Assembly: GCF_019703515.2 (NCBI RefSeq)
Contig: NC_059374.1
Span: forward strand, 16,809,095-16,873,094
DNA length: 64,000 nt
Direction of reading: 5' to 3'
Source: Myxocyprinus asiaticus
Taxonomy: Eukaryota; Chordata; Actinopteri; Cypriniformes; Catostomidae
Positions 31,409 through 43,139 of this stretch are shown here, piece by piece; position 1 is the stretch's first letter, and the number at the start of each line of letters is the position of its first letter. The notes under the pieces are model-generated. The model was not told the DNA's origin and made no database searches. It saw only the letters and a list, made by a program, of their open reading frames with translations. The position numbers and the translations under genes were made by a program.

Positions 31409-32329
31409 AGGCCATGTCCACACTAATACTTTCATTTTAAAACGCATCTTTGCCTTCCATTCACACTGAGATGGCATTTTTAACAGCGAAAATGGAGCTC
31501 TCCCTAGTGGATCGATTTGAAAACGGCATCTTCGTGTTGTAGTGTGGACAGGGGAAACAGAGATATCTAAAAATGATGACATTTTTGTTGTCATGTGACG
31601 CAGTCATGTGATCCATTCAACCCAAAACAGTCAAGATGGTGGCCCATGTTGTAGTGGTGTTGTTGTTGTGCCTGCTATTCACTTTGGTAGCATTTTTAAA
31701 GATAAATGTTACTTTGTTCAACCTTTACATTGCATTCCTTCAAATGTGACAGGAAGTTTACTCAGAATTGCTGTCCGGCGACAGAACACAAGGACAGTTG
31801 GGTTTCACATCATACATGGAACTATGATTTTTTGCATTTGCAGTAAGGGTATTTAAGAGTTTTCATAAGTTTCAGTGTGGACAAGAAACTTTTGAAATAC
31901 GCTTGAAAATGACAGTGTGCACGGAGAGAGTTTTGAAAATGAAAACACTAGCCTAGTTTCCATCCACTTTTCACGCTATTTTGTTATTGACAAAGTGAAA
32001 ATGCATAAAACAAAGTTTGGGAAATTTACTGTCTTCTGCCTGTTTCCATTCAAATGGCTTTTTATCGATAAAAATGGTGTGCATGATGATGTCATGCCTA
32101 AAAAAAACACTTTGTCGCATACGTTTTGGTTTATCGCAATAGAAATATGCCCTTAAGCCATTTTCATACAGAAATGTGTGTTTATCGCTAATTGTGTAGT
32201 CTGCCTTTTGCCTCCCAGATGTCAAATTTTTTTTCACCAAAGTTTTGGTAAAATGGGGAGAGTAGGCTTTTGTGACAAGTCACTGAAATTAGACAGCTTA
32301 CTGACATTTTAATTTCACAAATAAATGCA

Positions 32330-32640
32330 TTTAGATGACGGAATTGCAATCAAAAGGGAGCTGTTGCCCTTCTGAAATTGGTCCTGATGTTGCGCCTATC
32401 GCAGGTTGCCACCGGTTCTGACCCAAAAGCGAATCGTCATGGCCCTGTTCAAACTGGCAACCTGCACCAAGGGGGAAACTTCGGTCTTAGTATAAGGACC
32501 ATCCATCGATGTGTATATGCTGTGTGCACAGCTATTAAAGAAAAATTATGCGGTGTAATATCAGTTTACATAGGCCAATGATACATTCCTGATATTCAAC
32601 AGGCTATTTTGAACAATCATCTAATCTAAAGCATCGCTAT
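32330..32640 (+). pseudogene. possible PIF/Harbinger transposase N-terminal relic
   Basis: In two frames the sequence shows KRIVMALFKLATC and TIHRCVYAVCTAIKEKL. These resemble the helix-turn-helix region preceding the DDE domain in HARBI1-like transposases, where a MALYKLAT-type helix is followed by a H-x-x-V-x-x-x-C-x-A-I segment. No DDE residues could be located on the far side of the DIRS insertion. The call rests on two short matches. Confidence 0.4.
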
Positions 32641-33205
32641 TACAACTGCATTATGTCTCGCATATTTATCCAGCAACTTTTAACGACCAACTGAACTTGA
32701 TTGTCATCTAAAATTAATTTTAGCATCATAATGCAATTTACATTTTCTGAAGAAGCTCAGCAAATGTGATCCGAGGTAAAGAGGGTTAGATTTAAAATAT
32801 ATAAACATTTTAAAAGGTTCAAAAGCTCATTATCTGAAAGTAAACTCAGCACTGGACAAATAGTTTTGATTGTTTATAGTCTTTGTTTATAGTCTTGAAA
32901 AAGTGAAGAACATTCTGAGAATGTCATTCAGCTGACTTTTTTCATCTACAGAATAGGGTAAGGCTAATTTAAGTTTGTGTAAAGAAACGGCATATATAGG
33001 TCTAAAAAATATTTATGTTTTTCATTTGGTAATTAATTATTTTATTTAATGCTTTATTAATTTGGTAATTTATTTAACTGAATACAGGGATCTTTGCAAT
33101 AATTTTTATAGAATTGGGCTATATGTTAGTGTTCCAAAAAAAGCACACTGGTGCTTTTCTCCTAGTATTGTGTATTAATACACATCTTTGTGCACAGAAA
33201 TTATA

Positions 33206-33247
33206 TGTTTTTTTGTTTTGTTTTGTTTTGTTTTGTTTTGTTTTGTA
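33206..33247. repeat. (TTTTG)n microsatellite
   Basis: About eight pentamer units TTTTG, close to the left end of DIRS copy 3. Confidence 0.9.
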
Positions 33248-33313
33248 TTAAGGGCTAATTCCATGACTGCCATCTATTATTTTGAATGGTATGGAAAATC
33301 TTTAATAAATAAA

Positions 33314-33690
33314 CATCCTGGTTACTTTCATAACCTCCATTCCCTGATGGAGGGAACGAGATGTTGTGTCTATGTAGTGACACTAGGGGTAACTCTTGAG
33401 AGCCCCAAACACCTCTGCTTTTTTGAAAAAAGGCCAATGAGAATTGGCGAGTGGAATTTGCATGCCACTCCCCCGGACATACGGGTATAAAAGGAGCTGG
33501 TATGCAACCACTCATTCAGGTTTTGTGCTGAGGAGCCGAGACCAGGTCCCGGCCATTTCAGCGGGTAGTTCAGTGTTGTGGAAAGAGGGACACAACATCT
33601 CGTTCCCTCCATCAGGGAACGGAGGTTACGAAAATAACCAGGACGTTCCCTATCTGTCACTCACTCGATGTTGTGTTGATGTAGTGACAC
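33314..33690 (-). repeat. DIRS 3' inverted terminal repeat, copy 3
   Basis: Outer hairpin arm at 33314-33365, core with CCAATGAGAATTGGCGAG and TATA box, inner inverted arm at about 33595-33645, then GTTCCCTATCTGTCACTCAC. Same plan as copy 1. Confidence 0.85.
33486..33494 (+). promoter_or_regulatory. TATA box in DIRS copy 3 3' terminal repeat
   Basis: TATAAAAGG on the plus strand, pointing into the element, antisense to its genes. Confidence 0.5.
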
Positions 33691-34420
33691 TAGGGGTCCC
33701 TATACAAAATGCCACAACTAGCTGAACTGTGTTGCGTGAACTGGTGGTGTGTGATGGCAGACCGCTGTGTGCCTCGTAGCCAGCGCACCAGGCCGTCACA
33801 TAACCTCCCCCAACACTCTTATGATCATTGAACGGTCCATCAGGAACAAGTCAACTGCCCAACTATAGGGACAGGCTAGCCCAGCTGAGGCCTCTTTTCC
33901 CTCTCTTTTCTCCCCAAAAATAGTGGAATTTGTTAACTGACTGGAAGCCATAAGTGTCTTTGTCGGGGGGTGCCCCTCCCAAGGGGAAGACACTGTGGAG
34001 ACCACACCCCACCCAAAAAAGGGGGGGGGGTTATTTTGAGTGTAAAATGTCATATGGTCTTACTGAGTCTTGTCGGAAGTATGTCATGTGGAGAGGTCCC
34101 AGAGGGGCCTCTGCCCAAGGAAGACGCAGTTTGCCGTCAGGGAAACTATTTTTTGTGGAAGATATCTCATGGGGTCGCCTTCGGGGGAACCAGCACATGT
34201 GGAGCACCTACCTCAGTACAGGGGCTCATTAGCACACGTACTGGGCCGGTCAGCGAGTTTCTCCGCAAACTCTACTGCCAGAGGGCTAAGGAGGAAAGTC
34301 ATCCAGGGATCACAGTCTGTGAACATGACTGGGAGTCAAGAGCACGTCTTCACCTCAAGGGAGGGGAAAGGCGCTATGCACAAGTGGTACACCCGGCCAG
34401 TTGTCCTGGAACTTACCTGC
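33691..34420 (-). repeat. DIRS 3' noncoding region, copy 3
   Basis: Non-coding DIRS sequence alignable with 5798-6478 and 13986-14711. It has a G-run at 34021-34030 and A-rich patch before it. Confidence 0.7.
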
Positions 34421-35620
34421 TCATGCCTGCCAATACACGGGACAAGACCGGCTGAACCCGGAGATTGTAGAACCTCGCAAAGGTGTTGGGTGTTGCCCAG
34501 CCCGCTGCTCTGTAGATGTCTGCCAATTAGGCGCCACTGGCCAGGGCCCAGGAGGCTGCCACACTCCTGGTGGAGTGGGCTCGTAACCCCACAGGGGGTG
34601 GCATGTCCTGAGCCTGATATGCCATCGTGATGGCGTCGATGACCCAGTGGACGATCCTCTGTTCAGCGCTTCCTTTCCGCTGTCCACCAAAGCAAACAAA
34701 GAGCTGCTCGGAGCTTCTAAGGCTCTGCGTGCGATCCAAAAAGATGGACACAGCAATGCCAAGGCTGGGTCTGCCTCCTCCTGGGGCAGCGCTTGTAGGT
34801 TCACCACCTGATCCCTAAAAGGAGTTGTGGGAACCTTGGGCACATAGCCCGGTCGGGGTCTCAGGATCACGTGAGAGTAAGCCAGACTGAACTCCAGGCA
34901 TGATTTGCTGACAGAGAACGCCTGTAGGTCCCCTACTCTTTTGATGGAAGTGAGCGCAGTCAGGAGGGCAGTCTTCAAAGAGAGTGCCTTAAGCTCAGCT
35001 GACTCCAAGGGCTCAAAGGGAGCTCCCTGTAGACCCCAAAGGACTATGGAGAGGTCCCGTGAGGAGACAAGGCACGGTCTGGAGGGATTCAACCTCCTAG
35101 TGCCTCTCAGGAACCTGATGATCAAGTTGTGCTTCCCAAAATACTTACCATCTACTGCATCATGATGCACCGAAATAGCAGCTACATACACCTTCAGGGC
35201 CTCCAGCCTCTCCTGCAAGAAGGAAAGCACTTATCCGACTGTGCATCTCTCACACCACTTAGTGAACAGACGCCACTTCAAGGCATACAGGCGCCTCGTA
35301 GAGGGAGCCCTAGCCTGAGTGATCGTGTCTACCACCGTGGGTGATAGGCCATTTAGGTCTTCCATGTCCCGTACAGGGGCCAGACGTGGAGATTCCAGAG
35401 GTCTGGTCGTGGGTGCCAGATGGTGCCCCGTCCCTGAGAAAGAAGGTCTTTCCTCAGGGGAATCTGTCGTGAGGAGTGTGAGATCCGAGAACCATGTCTG
35501 GGTGGGCCAGTAGGGTGCTACTAGGATGATCTGCTCCTCATCCTCCCTGACCTTGCACAGGGTCTGTGCAAGTAGGCTCACTGGGGGAAATGTGTATTTG
35601 CGTAGTCCAGGGGGCCTCAT
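34421..35620 (-). pseudogene. DIRS tyrosine recombinase, copy 3
   Basis: The most complete recombinase in the window. The N-terminal part (35231-35620) has APSTRRLYALKWRLFTKWC. After a frame change the central part includes FLQERLEALKVYVAAIS and TALTSIKRVGDLQAFSV, which holds the first catalytic Arg. A further shift near 34750 leads to RIVHWVIDAITMAYQAQDMP and RAHSTRS (HxxR box). An in-frame stop near 34524 separates this from AGWATPNTFARFYN with the candidate Tyr nucleophile. All key residues can be seen but lie in three pieces. Confidence 0.82.
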
Positions 35621-35623
35621 CTA

Positions 35624-36834
35624 TCAAAGCGGACTCCAAATCAGCTGGACCACCTGAGGGTGGAGTCTCCACTCTCCCCTGAGGGTAAACTGATGTGACA
35701 GCACGTCCGCTGTGGTGTTGAGGTGCTGCTGACTCCAGAGGAGGAGACGGCGGGCGAGTTGTGACATGCAATGGGAGCATAGACTGCCTTGGCAGTTGAT
35801 GTACACTACCGATGCTATGTTGTCCGTCTGAACCAACATGTGCTTGTCCTGGATCAATGGCCGGAACCTCCGCAGGGCGAGCAGTACTGCTAACAACTTG
35901 AGGCAGTTGATGTGCCAATGCAGCCACGGGCCAGTCCAGGAGCTGGCGGCTGTGTGCCTGTAGCATACGGAGCCCCAGCCCGTCTTGGAGGCATCTGTTG
36001 TAACCACAACGCACCTGGAGACCTGCTCTAGGGGAACCCCTGCCTGTAGAAATGCAAGGTCGGTCCAAGGGCTGAAGAGGCGGCGACAGATCAGTGTGAT
36101 GGCCACGCAATGTGTCCCATGGCACCATGCCCATCTCGGGACTCGAGTCTGAAGCCAGTGCTGAAGCGGTCTCATATGCATCAACCCGAGCGGTGTGGCC
36201 GCCGCTGAGGATGCCATATGCCCCAGGAGCCTCTGAAAAAGTTTCTGTGGAACCGCTGTTCTCCGTCTGAATGCCTTCAGACTGTCCAGCACCGACTGTG
36301 CATGCTGGTTCATGAGGCGCGCTGTCATCGAGACTGAGTCCAACTCCAGACTGAGAAAAGAGATGCTCTGAACCGGGGAGAGCTTGCTCTTTTCCCAGTT
36401 GACCCGAAGCCCCAGTCGGCTGAGGTGCTGGAGCACGAGGTCCCTGTGTGCGCACAACAACTCTCAAGAGTGAGCTAGGATTAGCCAGTCGTCGAGATAG
36501 TTAAGGATGCAGACACCCACTTCCCTTAGTGGGGCAAGGGCAGCCTCTGTGACCTTCGTGAAGACGCGAGGGGACAGGGACAGGCCGAAGGGGAGGACCT
36601 TGTACTGGTACGCCTGGCCTTCGAAGGCAAACCGCAGGAAGGGTCTGTGTCGAGGTAAGACTGTGACGTGAAAGTACGCGTCCTTCAGGTCTACCGCCGT
36701 GAACCAATCTTGATGCCGGACGCTCGCTAGAATGTGTTTTTGCATCAGCATCTTGAACAGGAGCCTGTGCAAAGCCCTGTTCAGTACTCGCAGGTCCACG
36801 ATTGGTCTCAACCCACCGCCTTTCTTCGGTACAA
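35624..36834 (-). pseudogene. DIRS reverse transcriptase-RNase H, copy 3
   Basis: RT starts abruptly at about 36834 (IVPKKGGGLRPIVDLRV), then DWFTAVDLKDAYFHV and NYLDDWLILAHS. A TGA at 36464-36466 interrupts, and the same frame continues through the RT thumb into RNase H to 35624. RNase H keeps TDASKTGWG and VQTDNIA but reads HINCLKLLA where copy 1 has HINCLELLA, so the catalytic Glu is replaced by Lys. The frame is otherwise open for 278 codons. Confidence 0.88.
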
Positions 36835-37140
36835 TAAATTAAATGAAGTTAGGTAGTTCAAGGGATCGAGCCCTATTCATTTAAATTGCCATTGGACCCA
36901 TTGTTGGGGCAACAGATCGTACCCCTTACATGGACACCCACTTGGCCACTAGCTTGGTGGCCATCTGTCACTTTGCCATTACTTTGGGGTAAGTTTCATT
37001 TTCCCGATTATCTCGCCATATGGACACCTCTAGGGGTGCTCTCGAGTTGTCATGGTCACTTCGGGGAGTGCCCACGAGCCACCTACTGCCCACGTGGAAT
37101 TTAGTAATGTAAACAGTGTCCACAGAGCCTCTTTTTGTCC

Positions 37141-37385
37141 ACCTTAACACTAGTCTTCATCATAGTCTTCCTCTTGTCCATGAACTCACTTCCTGTGTCC
37201 CCCTTACCCACTAGTCTTCACCATAGTCTTCCTCTTATCCACGAACTCACTTCCTGTGTCCCCCTTACCCATTATTCTTCTAAATGGGCTTCCTGTTGTC
37301 CACGAACTCACTTCCGGTGTCCCCCTTACCCACTAGTCTTCATCATAGTCTTCCTTCCATCCACAGAACCACTATTTGTCCCCTT
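37141..37385. repeat. 60-bp tandem repeat, about four units
   Basis: Units contain CACTAGTCTTCATCATAGTC, a CTTCCTCTTGTCC segment and CACGAACTCACTTCCTGTGT, period 60-61 bases. A 102-codon open frame here results from the repetition. Confidence 0.85.
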
Positions 37386-37599
37386 TCCCACTAAACACCA
37401 CTTTGGCATGCCTTTGCCCCCAGTGTGCCCCCTGATGCCATAAATCACCCTAATTCATGCCGGGCAGTGCCCAGGCATCCCACATGCCCCCTATAAGTGT
37501 GTTTTTAGGCGTTCCTGACACAAATTATTTTTTGCTACATTTTTTAATCCATTTCCTCATGGGGTACATGGCGGGGGCCCGCTGTGCCCGCCCAGAGTC

Positions 37600-38770
37600 C
37601 TTTAAAGGTGTTTTCTGACGTTCAACCAAAACTTCACCGAAATCATTAGCACTCTCAGTATGTCTTCAAGAGGCCCATGAGGGATCACTATGTGAAATTT
37701 GGGGTCTCTGGGACCTCTGGGCACACTGCCAGGGTGCATCCCACGAGCAATTTATTCCATTCATTTCTATAGGTGTTTCATGGACACCCCTCAGAAAGCT
37801 CCAAATGACTCCAATTTGAAATCTATAGCTTCTCATGGGCCCCTTAGTAAGTGTGCAAAGTTTGAAGTCTGAATGACTTCGTTAAGTGCTTAATTGGCTG
37901 ACTTGTGAATGAAAAGTGACAGTTATTTTCTATAATATTTTTCTTGATTTTTTTAAAAGTACTTCCCAAACTCTGAGGGACACGGCTTTTTAATATGTTG
38001 TTTCTAAGGGCCCTACAATGAAGCATTCGAAGCCCCCAGGTCTTAGCACCTAATTTAAGGCTGTCCACGAAACAACTATGGAATTGCACTGGTTTAATGG
38101 GCAAGTGGGCCATCTAGAAAAGGGGGTTCCAAAGACCACAGGACCTTGAAATTTGAGATCCTCGACCGTCAGGGGCCCCCAAATCAGGTTCTAGAATTTG
38201 GAGGCCGTAGGTGCTTGCTAAGTATTAAAGCCTCTGATGAATGTACTGATGCACATGGGCCTACAGGGCAAGCTGTCTCATTGATTCCTATGAAAAGCAG
38301 GGAGATCTATTGAAAATAATGAAAACAAAATTTCATCCTAGGCTTTAGTCCCCTTAGTATGTCAATAAGGGGCACTCAATGTGTCAGTGTGTGAAATTTG
38401 GGGTCTCTGGGACCTCTGGGCATGCTGCCAGGGCGAATCCCACGAGCAATTTATTCCATTCATTTCTAAAGGTGTTTCGTGGACACCCTTCAGAAAGCTC
38501 AAAATGACTCCAATTTGAAATCTATAGCTTCTCAGGGGCCCCTTAGTAAGTGTGCAAAGCTTGAAGTCTGAATGAATTTGTTAAGTGCTTAATTAGGTGA
38601 CTTGTGCACCTAAAATGACAGTTATTTTTCCTTAATATTTTTCTTGATTTTTTTTAAGTGCTTCCCAATCGGTGAGAGACACAGATTTGTAATAAGTTGT
38701 CTATGAGAGCACAAGGATGAAGTATTCGAAGCCCCTAGGTTTTAGCATCAAATTTAAGGTTATTTTCACC
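37600..38770. repeat. 700-bp direct duplication
   Basis: The sequence from about 37650 (GAAATTTGGGGTCTCTGGGA, through GAGCAATTTATTCCATTCAT and TCTATAGCTTCTCA) recurs from about 38350, an offset close to 700 bases. Similarity stays high for about 400 bases. Confidence 0.8.
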
Positions 38771-39980
38771 AGGTCACACAGGAAGTGCCTACATACAATT
38801 TCTTTGAATGGTGAAAAATACATGGTTCGTGGACAGTCATTTTTTAGCTAATTATACATTTTAAAGAGTTGCAAGTTGCATAAATGGGTTCCATTGAGTA
38901 TGTTGAGTGATATACTTGATGTTTGATTGATAAAATTACATGCAAATAGCAAGAAAATCTTTCAAAATGACGGCCCACAAACCATGTATTTGCCACCATT
39001 CAAATAAATTGCACGAGGGCACTTCCGGTGTTTTTTTGCTAAGTAATGCAGGAAGTGCCCATGTGCAATTTATTTGAATGGTGAAAAATACTTGGTTCGT
39101 GGACAGTCATTTTTTAGATAATTATACATTATTTTGAGCTGTAAGTTGCATAAATGGGTTCTATTGAGTATGTTGAGTGATATACTTGATGTTTGATTGA
39201 TAATATTACATGCAAATAGCAAGAAAAGCTTTCAAAATGACGGCCCACAAACCATGTATTTGCCACCATTCAAATAAATTGCACGTGGGCACTTCCTGTG
39301 TCATGCAGGAAGTGCCCATGTAGAATTTATTTGAATGGTGAAAAATACATGGTTTGTGGACAGACATTTTTAGCTAATTATACATTTTAAAGAGTTGTAA
39401 GTTGCATAAGTGGGTTCCATTGAGTTTGTTGAGTGCTATACAGGGTGTTTTATTGATAATATTTCATATACATGCTAATAAAGTCATATAAATAAAAAGT
39501 GTGGCAATTTGTCCTCAAAAAATTCTAAGTCCAAAAGGAAGGTCCCATCTGCAGTTTATTTAATGGATGCCAAACACCTGGTTCATGGTCAATCATTTTA
39601 AAGCAAATTATACATTATTATGAGTTATAAATTGCATAAATGGGTTCCATTGAGTATGTTGAGTGCTATACAGGGTGTTTGATTGATAATATTACATGCA
39701 AATAGCAAGAAAAGCCATACAAATGACTGTCCTTGAAACCATGTATTTGCCACCATTAAAATAAATTGCACATGGGCACTTTTGTCTTTTTGCTGTCTTG
39801 TAGGAAGTGCCCACGTACAATTTATTTTAATGGTGGCAAATACATGGTTTGTGGACAGTAATTTTTTAGCTATTAAATACATTTTAGAGAGTTGTTAGTT
39901 ACATACATGCAATAAAAATGATAATAAAGTCATATAAATAAAAAGTGTGGCAAAAAAGTTCAAAAGGAAGGTCCCATCTG
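38770..39980. repeat. roughly 265-bp tandem array with long hairpins
   Basis: Units begin with AGGAAGTGCCCA near 38781, 39050, 39307 and 39803, with shorter diverged units (AAGGAAGGTCCCATCTG) near 39537 and 39958. Between units, inverted arms pair: the best is 39245-39298 with 39306-39359 (54 bp, 7-base loop, about five mismatches). Similar hairpins lie at about 38985-39105 and 39735-39858. Confidence 0.82.
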
Positions 39981-40040
39981 TAGCTTATTTAATGGATGCA
40001 AATACATGGTTCGTGGAAAAAAACTGACAGGGCAGACAGG

Positions 40041-40085
40041 TAGATAGATAGATAGATAGATAGACAGATAGATAGATAGATAGAT
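40041..40085. repeat. (GATA)n microsatellite
   Basis: About eleven GATA units with one GACA variant. Confidence 0.92.
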
Positions 40086-40229
40086 ACATAGTTGACATAT
40101 TGAGAATTGCACTGTGCAAAAGTGCAAAAAAGTGCATGTTTTATCACAAAATCACAGACAGTTTCAATTTTTTTGCATGACAATTTTTGACTTTCTCTGA
40201 TTCTCTCAAAAGTCACACCATAGTGAGAG

Positions 40230-41215
40230 GAGACTGAGAAGAGTACAAGAGTACCAGTTTCAACTATGGGCTAAAATAGGTGTTTGGTAGACATCATTTT
40301 TATAACTCCAGGATAAAATATATGACTCAAAATCACATTTAGATGAGTCTATGATGCCCCCTGAACAACATACAACCTTCAAAACCTCAAAATTTTACTG
40401 TCCACGAACCACCTAAAATTTTGAATGGGGTAAATTGTAAGTGGGATCTCCATAACTCCAGACTGGGACAACTTAGACACTTCAAACCTGCACTCCTGTG
40501 CTCATCTCAGTATCCTCTATCTATGGTTTGAATTTTGAGAGAATCAGAGAAAGTCCATAATTTCATCCGTAAAAAACAAAAGATGGAGTATTTTTGCACT
40601 AAATTTTTTACTTTCTCCAATCTTCTTGAAATTCACACCATAGATAGAGGAGTTTGAGATGAGCACAGAAATACCAGTTTCAACTTGCTAGCTCAATTTA
40701 GATCTGAGACATGGTGATCCCATATTCAATTTATCCCATTCAAAATTTTAGATGGTTCGTGGACAGTCGAATTTTGAGGTTTTGAAGGGTGTATATTGTT
40801 CAGGGGGTGTCATACAGTCACCTAAATGTGATATTTAGTGAATTAATCTATCCCACACATTATAAAAACAGATGTCCACCAAGTGACTATTTCAGGCTTC
40901 ACTTACAATCTATCTAATGGGCTAAAATAGATTTTGGTGGACATCATTTTTATAACTCCAGGATAAAATGTATGACTCAAAATCACATTTAGGTGACTCA
41001 ATTTGACCCCCTGAACAACATACACCCTTCAAAACCTCAAAATTTTACTGTCCACGAACTACCTACATTTTGAATTGGATAAATTGTACGTGGGATCTGC
41101 ATATCTCAGCTCTGGGTTTAGCTAGGAAGTTGAAACTGGTACTTCTGTGCTCATCTCAATCTCCTCTATCTTTGATGTGAATTTCGAGAGGAGAAAGTCA
41201 AATGTTTTGTCTAAG
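40230..41215. repeat. direct and inverted 200-bp units
   Basis: Unit 40260-40450 (TTTTTATAACTCCAGGATAA, then CTGTCCACGAACCACC) recurs directly at about 40915-41110 and in inverse at about 40700-40900 (GATGGTTCGTGGACAGTC). The result is a sense-antisense-sense arrangement that could fold into a long stem. Confidence 0.8.
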
Positions 41216-42372
41216 GGTTAATACACCTATAAAATAAATTGGAAATGGACATTTAGTATGTTTGTGGACTTAGGAGTAATAGACCTATACAATAAATTGG
41301 AAATGGACATTTAGTATGTTTGTGGTCTAGGGTTAATACACAAATACAATAAATTGGAAATGAACATTTAGAATGTTGTGGATACAGGAGTAATACACCT
41401 ATAAAATAAATTGGAAATGGACATTTAGTATGTTGGTGGAATTAGGGGTAATAGACCAATACAATAAATTGAAAATTGACATTTAATATGTTGGTGGAAA
41501 CAATAGGCCAATACAATGAATTGAAAATTGACATTTAGTATGTTGATGGACAAAGGGGTAATAGACCAATACAATAAATTGAAAATGGACATTTAATATG
41601 TTGGTGGACACAGGGGTAATACACCTGCACAATACATTGGAAATGGACATTTAGTATGTTGGTTTACACAGGGGTAATAGACCAATAAAATAAATTGGAA
41701 ATGGACATTTAGTATGTTGGTGGACTTATGGTTAATACACCAAAACAATAAACTGGAAATGGACATTTAGTATGTTGGTGGACTTATGGTTAATACACCA
41801 AAACAATAAACTGGAAATGGACATTTAGTACGTTGGTGGACTTATGGTTAATACACCAATACAGTAAATTGGAAAGTAACATTTAATATGTTGGTGGACA
41901 CAATAGACCAATACAATAAATTTAAAATGGAAATTTAGTATGTTGATGGACACAGGGGAAATAGACCAATACAATAAATTGGAAATTGACATTTAGTATG
42001 TTGGTGGATTTAGGGGTAATAGACGAATACAATAAATTGAAAATGGACATTTAATATGTTGGTGGACACAACAGACCAATACAATAAGTTGAAAATGGAA
42101 ATTTAGTATGTTGATGGACACAGGGGAAATAAACCAATACAATAAATTGGAAATGGACATTTAGTATGTTGGTTGACACAGGGGTAATAGACCAAAACAA
42201 TAAACTGGAAATGGACATTTAGTACGTTGGTGGACTTATGGTTAATACACCAATACAATAAATTGGAAATTAACATTTAGTGTGTTGTGGACACAGGGGT
42301 AATACACCTATACAATAAATTGGAAATTGACATTTAGTATGTTGGTGGACACTGGGGTAATACACCTATACA
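41215..42372. repeat. 58-bp minisatellite, about 20 units
   Basis: Core unit contains CAATACAATAAATTGGAAAT and GGACATTTAGTATGTTGGTG, period about 58-59 bases with some shortened units. It ends near 42372, directly beside the DIRS gag sequence. Confidence 0.9.
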
Positions 42373-42384
42373 CCAACACATGTT

Positions 42385-42904
42385 GGTTTCAGGCGCCCAC
42401 GCCAGGTGGCGGCGCTCTGCGGACACAAGTGCACCGCGAGCGCCTTATCCACCTGGGGGATCACCGAATACCCCCTGGCCACTCTGCCATCGAGGGTAGC
42501 GAGTGCGGGGGAGCTAAAAGACCGGGACCGAGCAGTAAAAGATGCCTCCCACGATCTTGTCAGCTCCTCATGCACTTCTGGGAAGAAAGAAATGTGGGCA
42601 AGGCGTGGCCGTGGGCGGCGGCCCGAGCCTAGGAACCAGTTGTCAAGCCACGAGGTTTCAGAGGAGAGCGGAGGGTTCCACTCTAGACCGACGCTTGTGG
42701 CCACCTGGGAAAGCATGTCCATCATTTTCGTGTCGGCCTGGGACTGGGCGACCACTCTCGAAGGAGGAAGCCCAGTCAAAGCCTCTGTGTCCGACTGGAT
42801 GAGCCCGCTCTCCGATGCTGCGCTCGATAACTCGTCTTCCTCCTGGGCTCCGAATGAGATGTCGAACTCGCCCTGAGACGAATAACACACAGATGGAAAG
42901 GCAT
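42385..42904 (-). pseudogene. DIRS ORF1 (gag-like) fragment, copy 3
   Basis: The ATG at 42904 reads MPFHLCVI and then jumps to a later gag region in another frame: GEFDISFGAQEEDELSSAAS, QADTKMMDMLSQVATSVG, FFPEVHEELTRSWEASF and VIPQVDKALAVHLCPQS, ending at RGRLKP near 42390 at the satellite border. The Cys cluster present in copies 1 and 2 is deleted. The C-terminal gag half beyond this point is lost. Confidence 0.78.
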
Positions 42905-42952
42905 CTTTAAAAAGACGTTCCGTGTGTGTCGCTCTTTTAGAAAGAAAATATA

Positions 42953-42956
<4 letters not shown>

Positions 42957-42984
<28 letters not shown>
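42957..42984. repeat. poly-T tract in DIRS leader
   Basis: Run of about 28 T within the 5' leader of DIRS copy 3, where the other copies have short TTTTT/AAAAA runs. Probably a slippage expansion. Confidence 0.85.
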
Positions 42985-42989
<5 letters not shown>

Positions 42990-43139
42990 ATACTCTTTTA
43001 GTTGTTTCTGCCGAAGTGCCCAGGGGCGTTCTCTGCACTCCACAGGTGCAGAGGGGGAGAAGCCGCTGAAATGCGCCGTACAATCCAGCAGATGAGGTGA
43101 ATGAACTCGCGGATGAATTCAGCTTCAATGAATGGAACC

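Larger units (their letters stand above)
36835..42384. repeat. compound satellite and hairpin block, about 5.5 kb
   Basis: A non-coding block between the RT and gag parts of DIRS copy 3. It contains, in order, a 60-bp tandem repeat, a 700-bp duplicated unit, a roughly 265-bp tandem array with long hairpins, a (GATA)n tract, a 200-bp unit in direct and inverted copies, and a 58-bp minisatellite. Most sub-blocks share the motif GTCCACGAAC or its reverse complement (GTTCGTGGAC). No open frame has a family match. I do not recognise the family. The first 300 bases (36835-37134) hold no internal repeat that I can see. Confidence 0.75.

Noticed and set aside
35538..36467. 309-codon minus-strand open frame as a separate protein
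   Set aside because: It overlaps the RT-RNase H frame on the same strand in a shifted frame and is Pro/Ser/Gly-rich without a domain; the RT-RNase H frame carries the conserved motifs.
33314..36834. a separate 5'-truncated DIRS distinct from the gag block at 42385
   Set aside because: Considered, but both blocks share strand, each has one of the two terminal repeats, and they abut the satellite on both sides; one interrupted element is simpler. A search for the exact borders would settle it.
37135..37443. 102-codon open frame
   Set aside because: Produced by the 60-bp tandem repeat; the peptide only repeats the unit.
41215..42372. CRISPR-like array of regularly spaced repeats
   Set aside because: Units are contiguous 58-bp tandem repeats without unique spacers, in a eukaryotic context; it is a minisatellite.
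42406..42876. 156-codon plus-strand open frame
   Set aside because: Antisense to DIRS gag of copy 3; GC-rich third positions of gag leave the opposite strand open.
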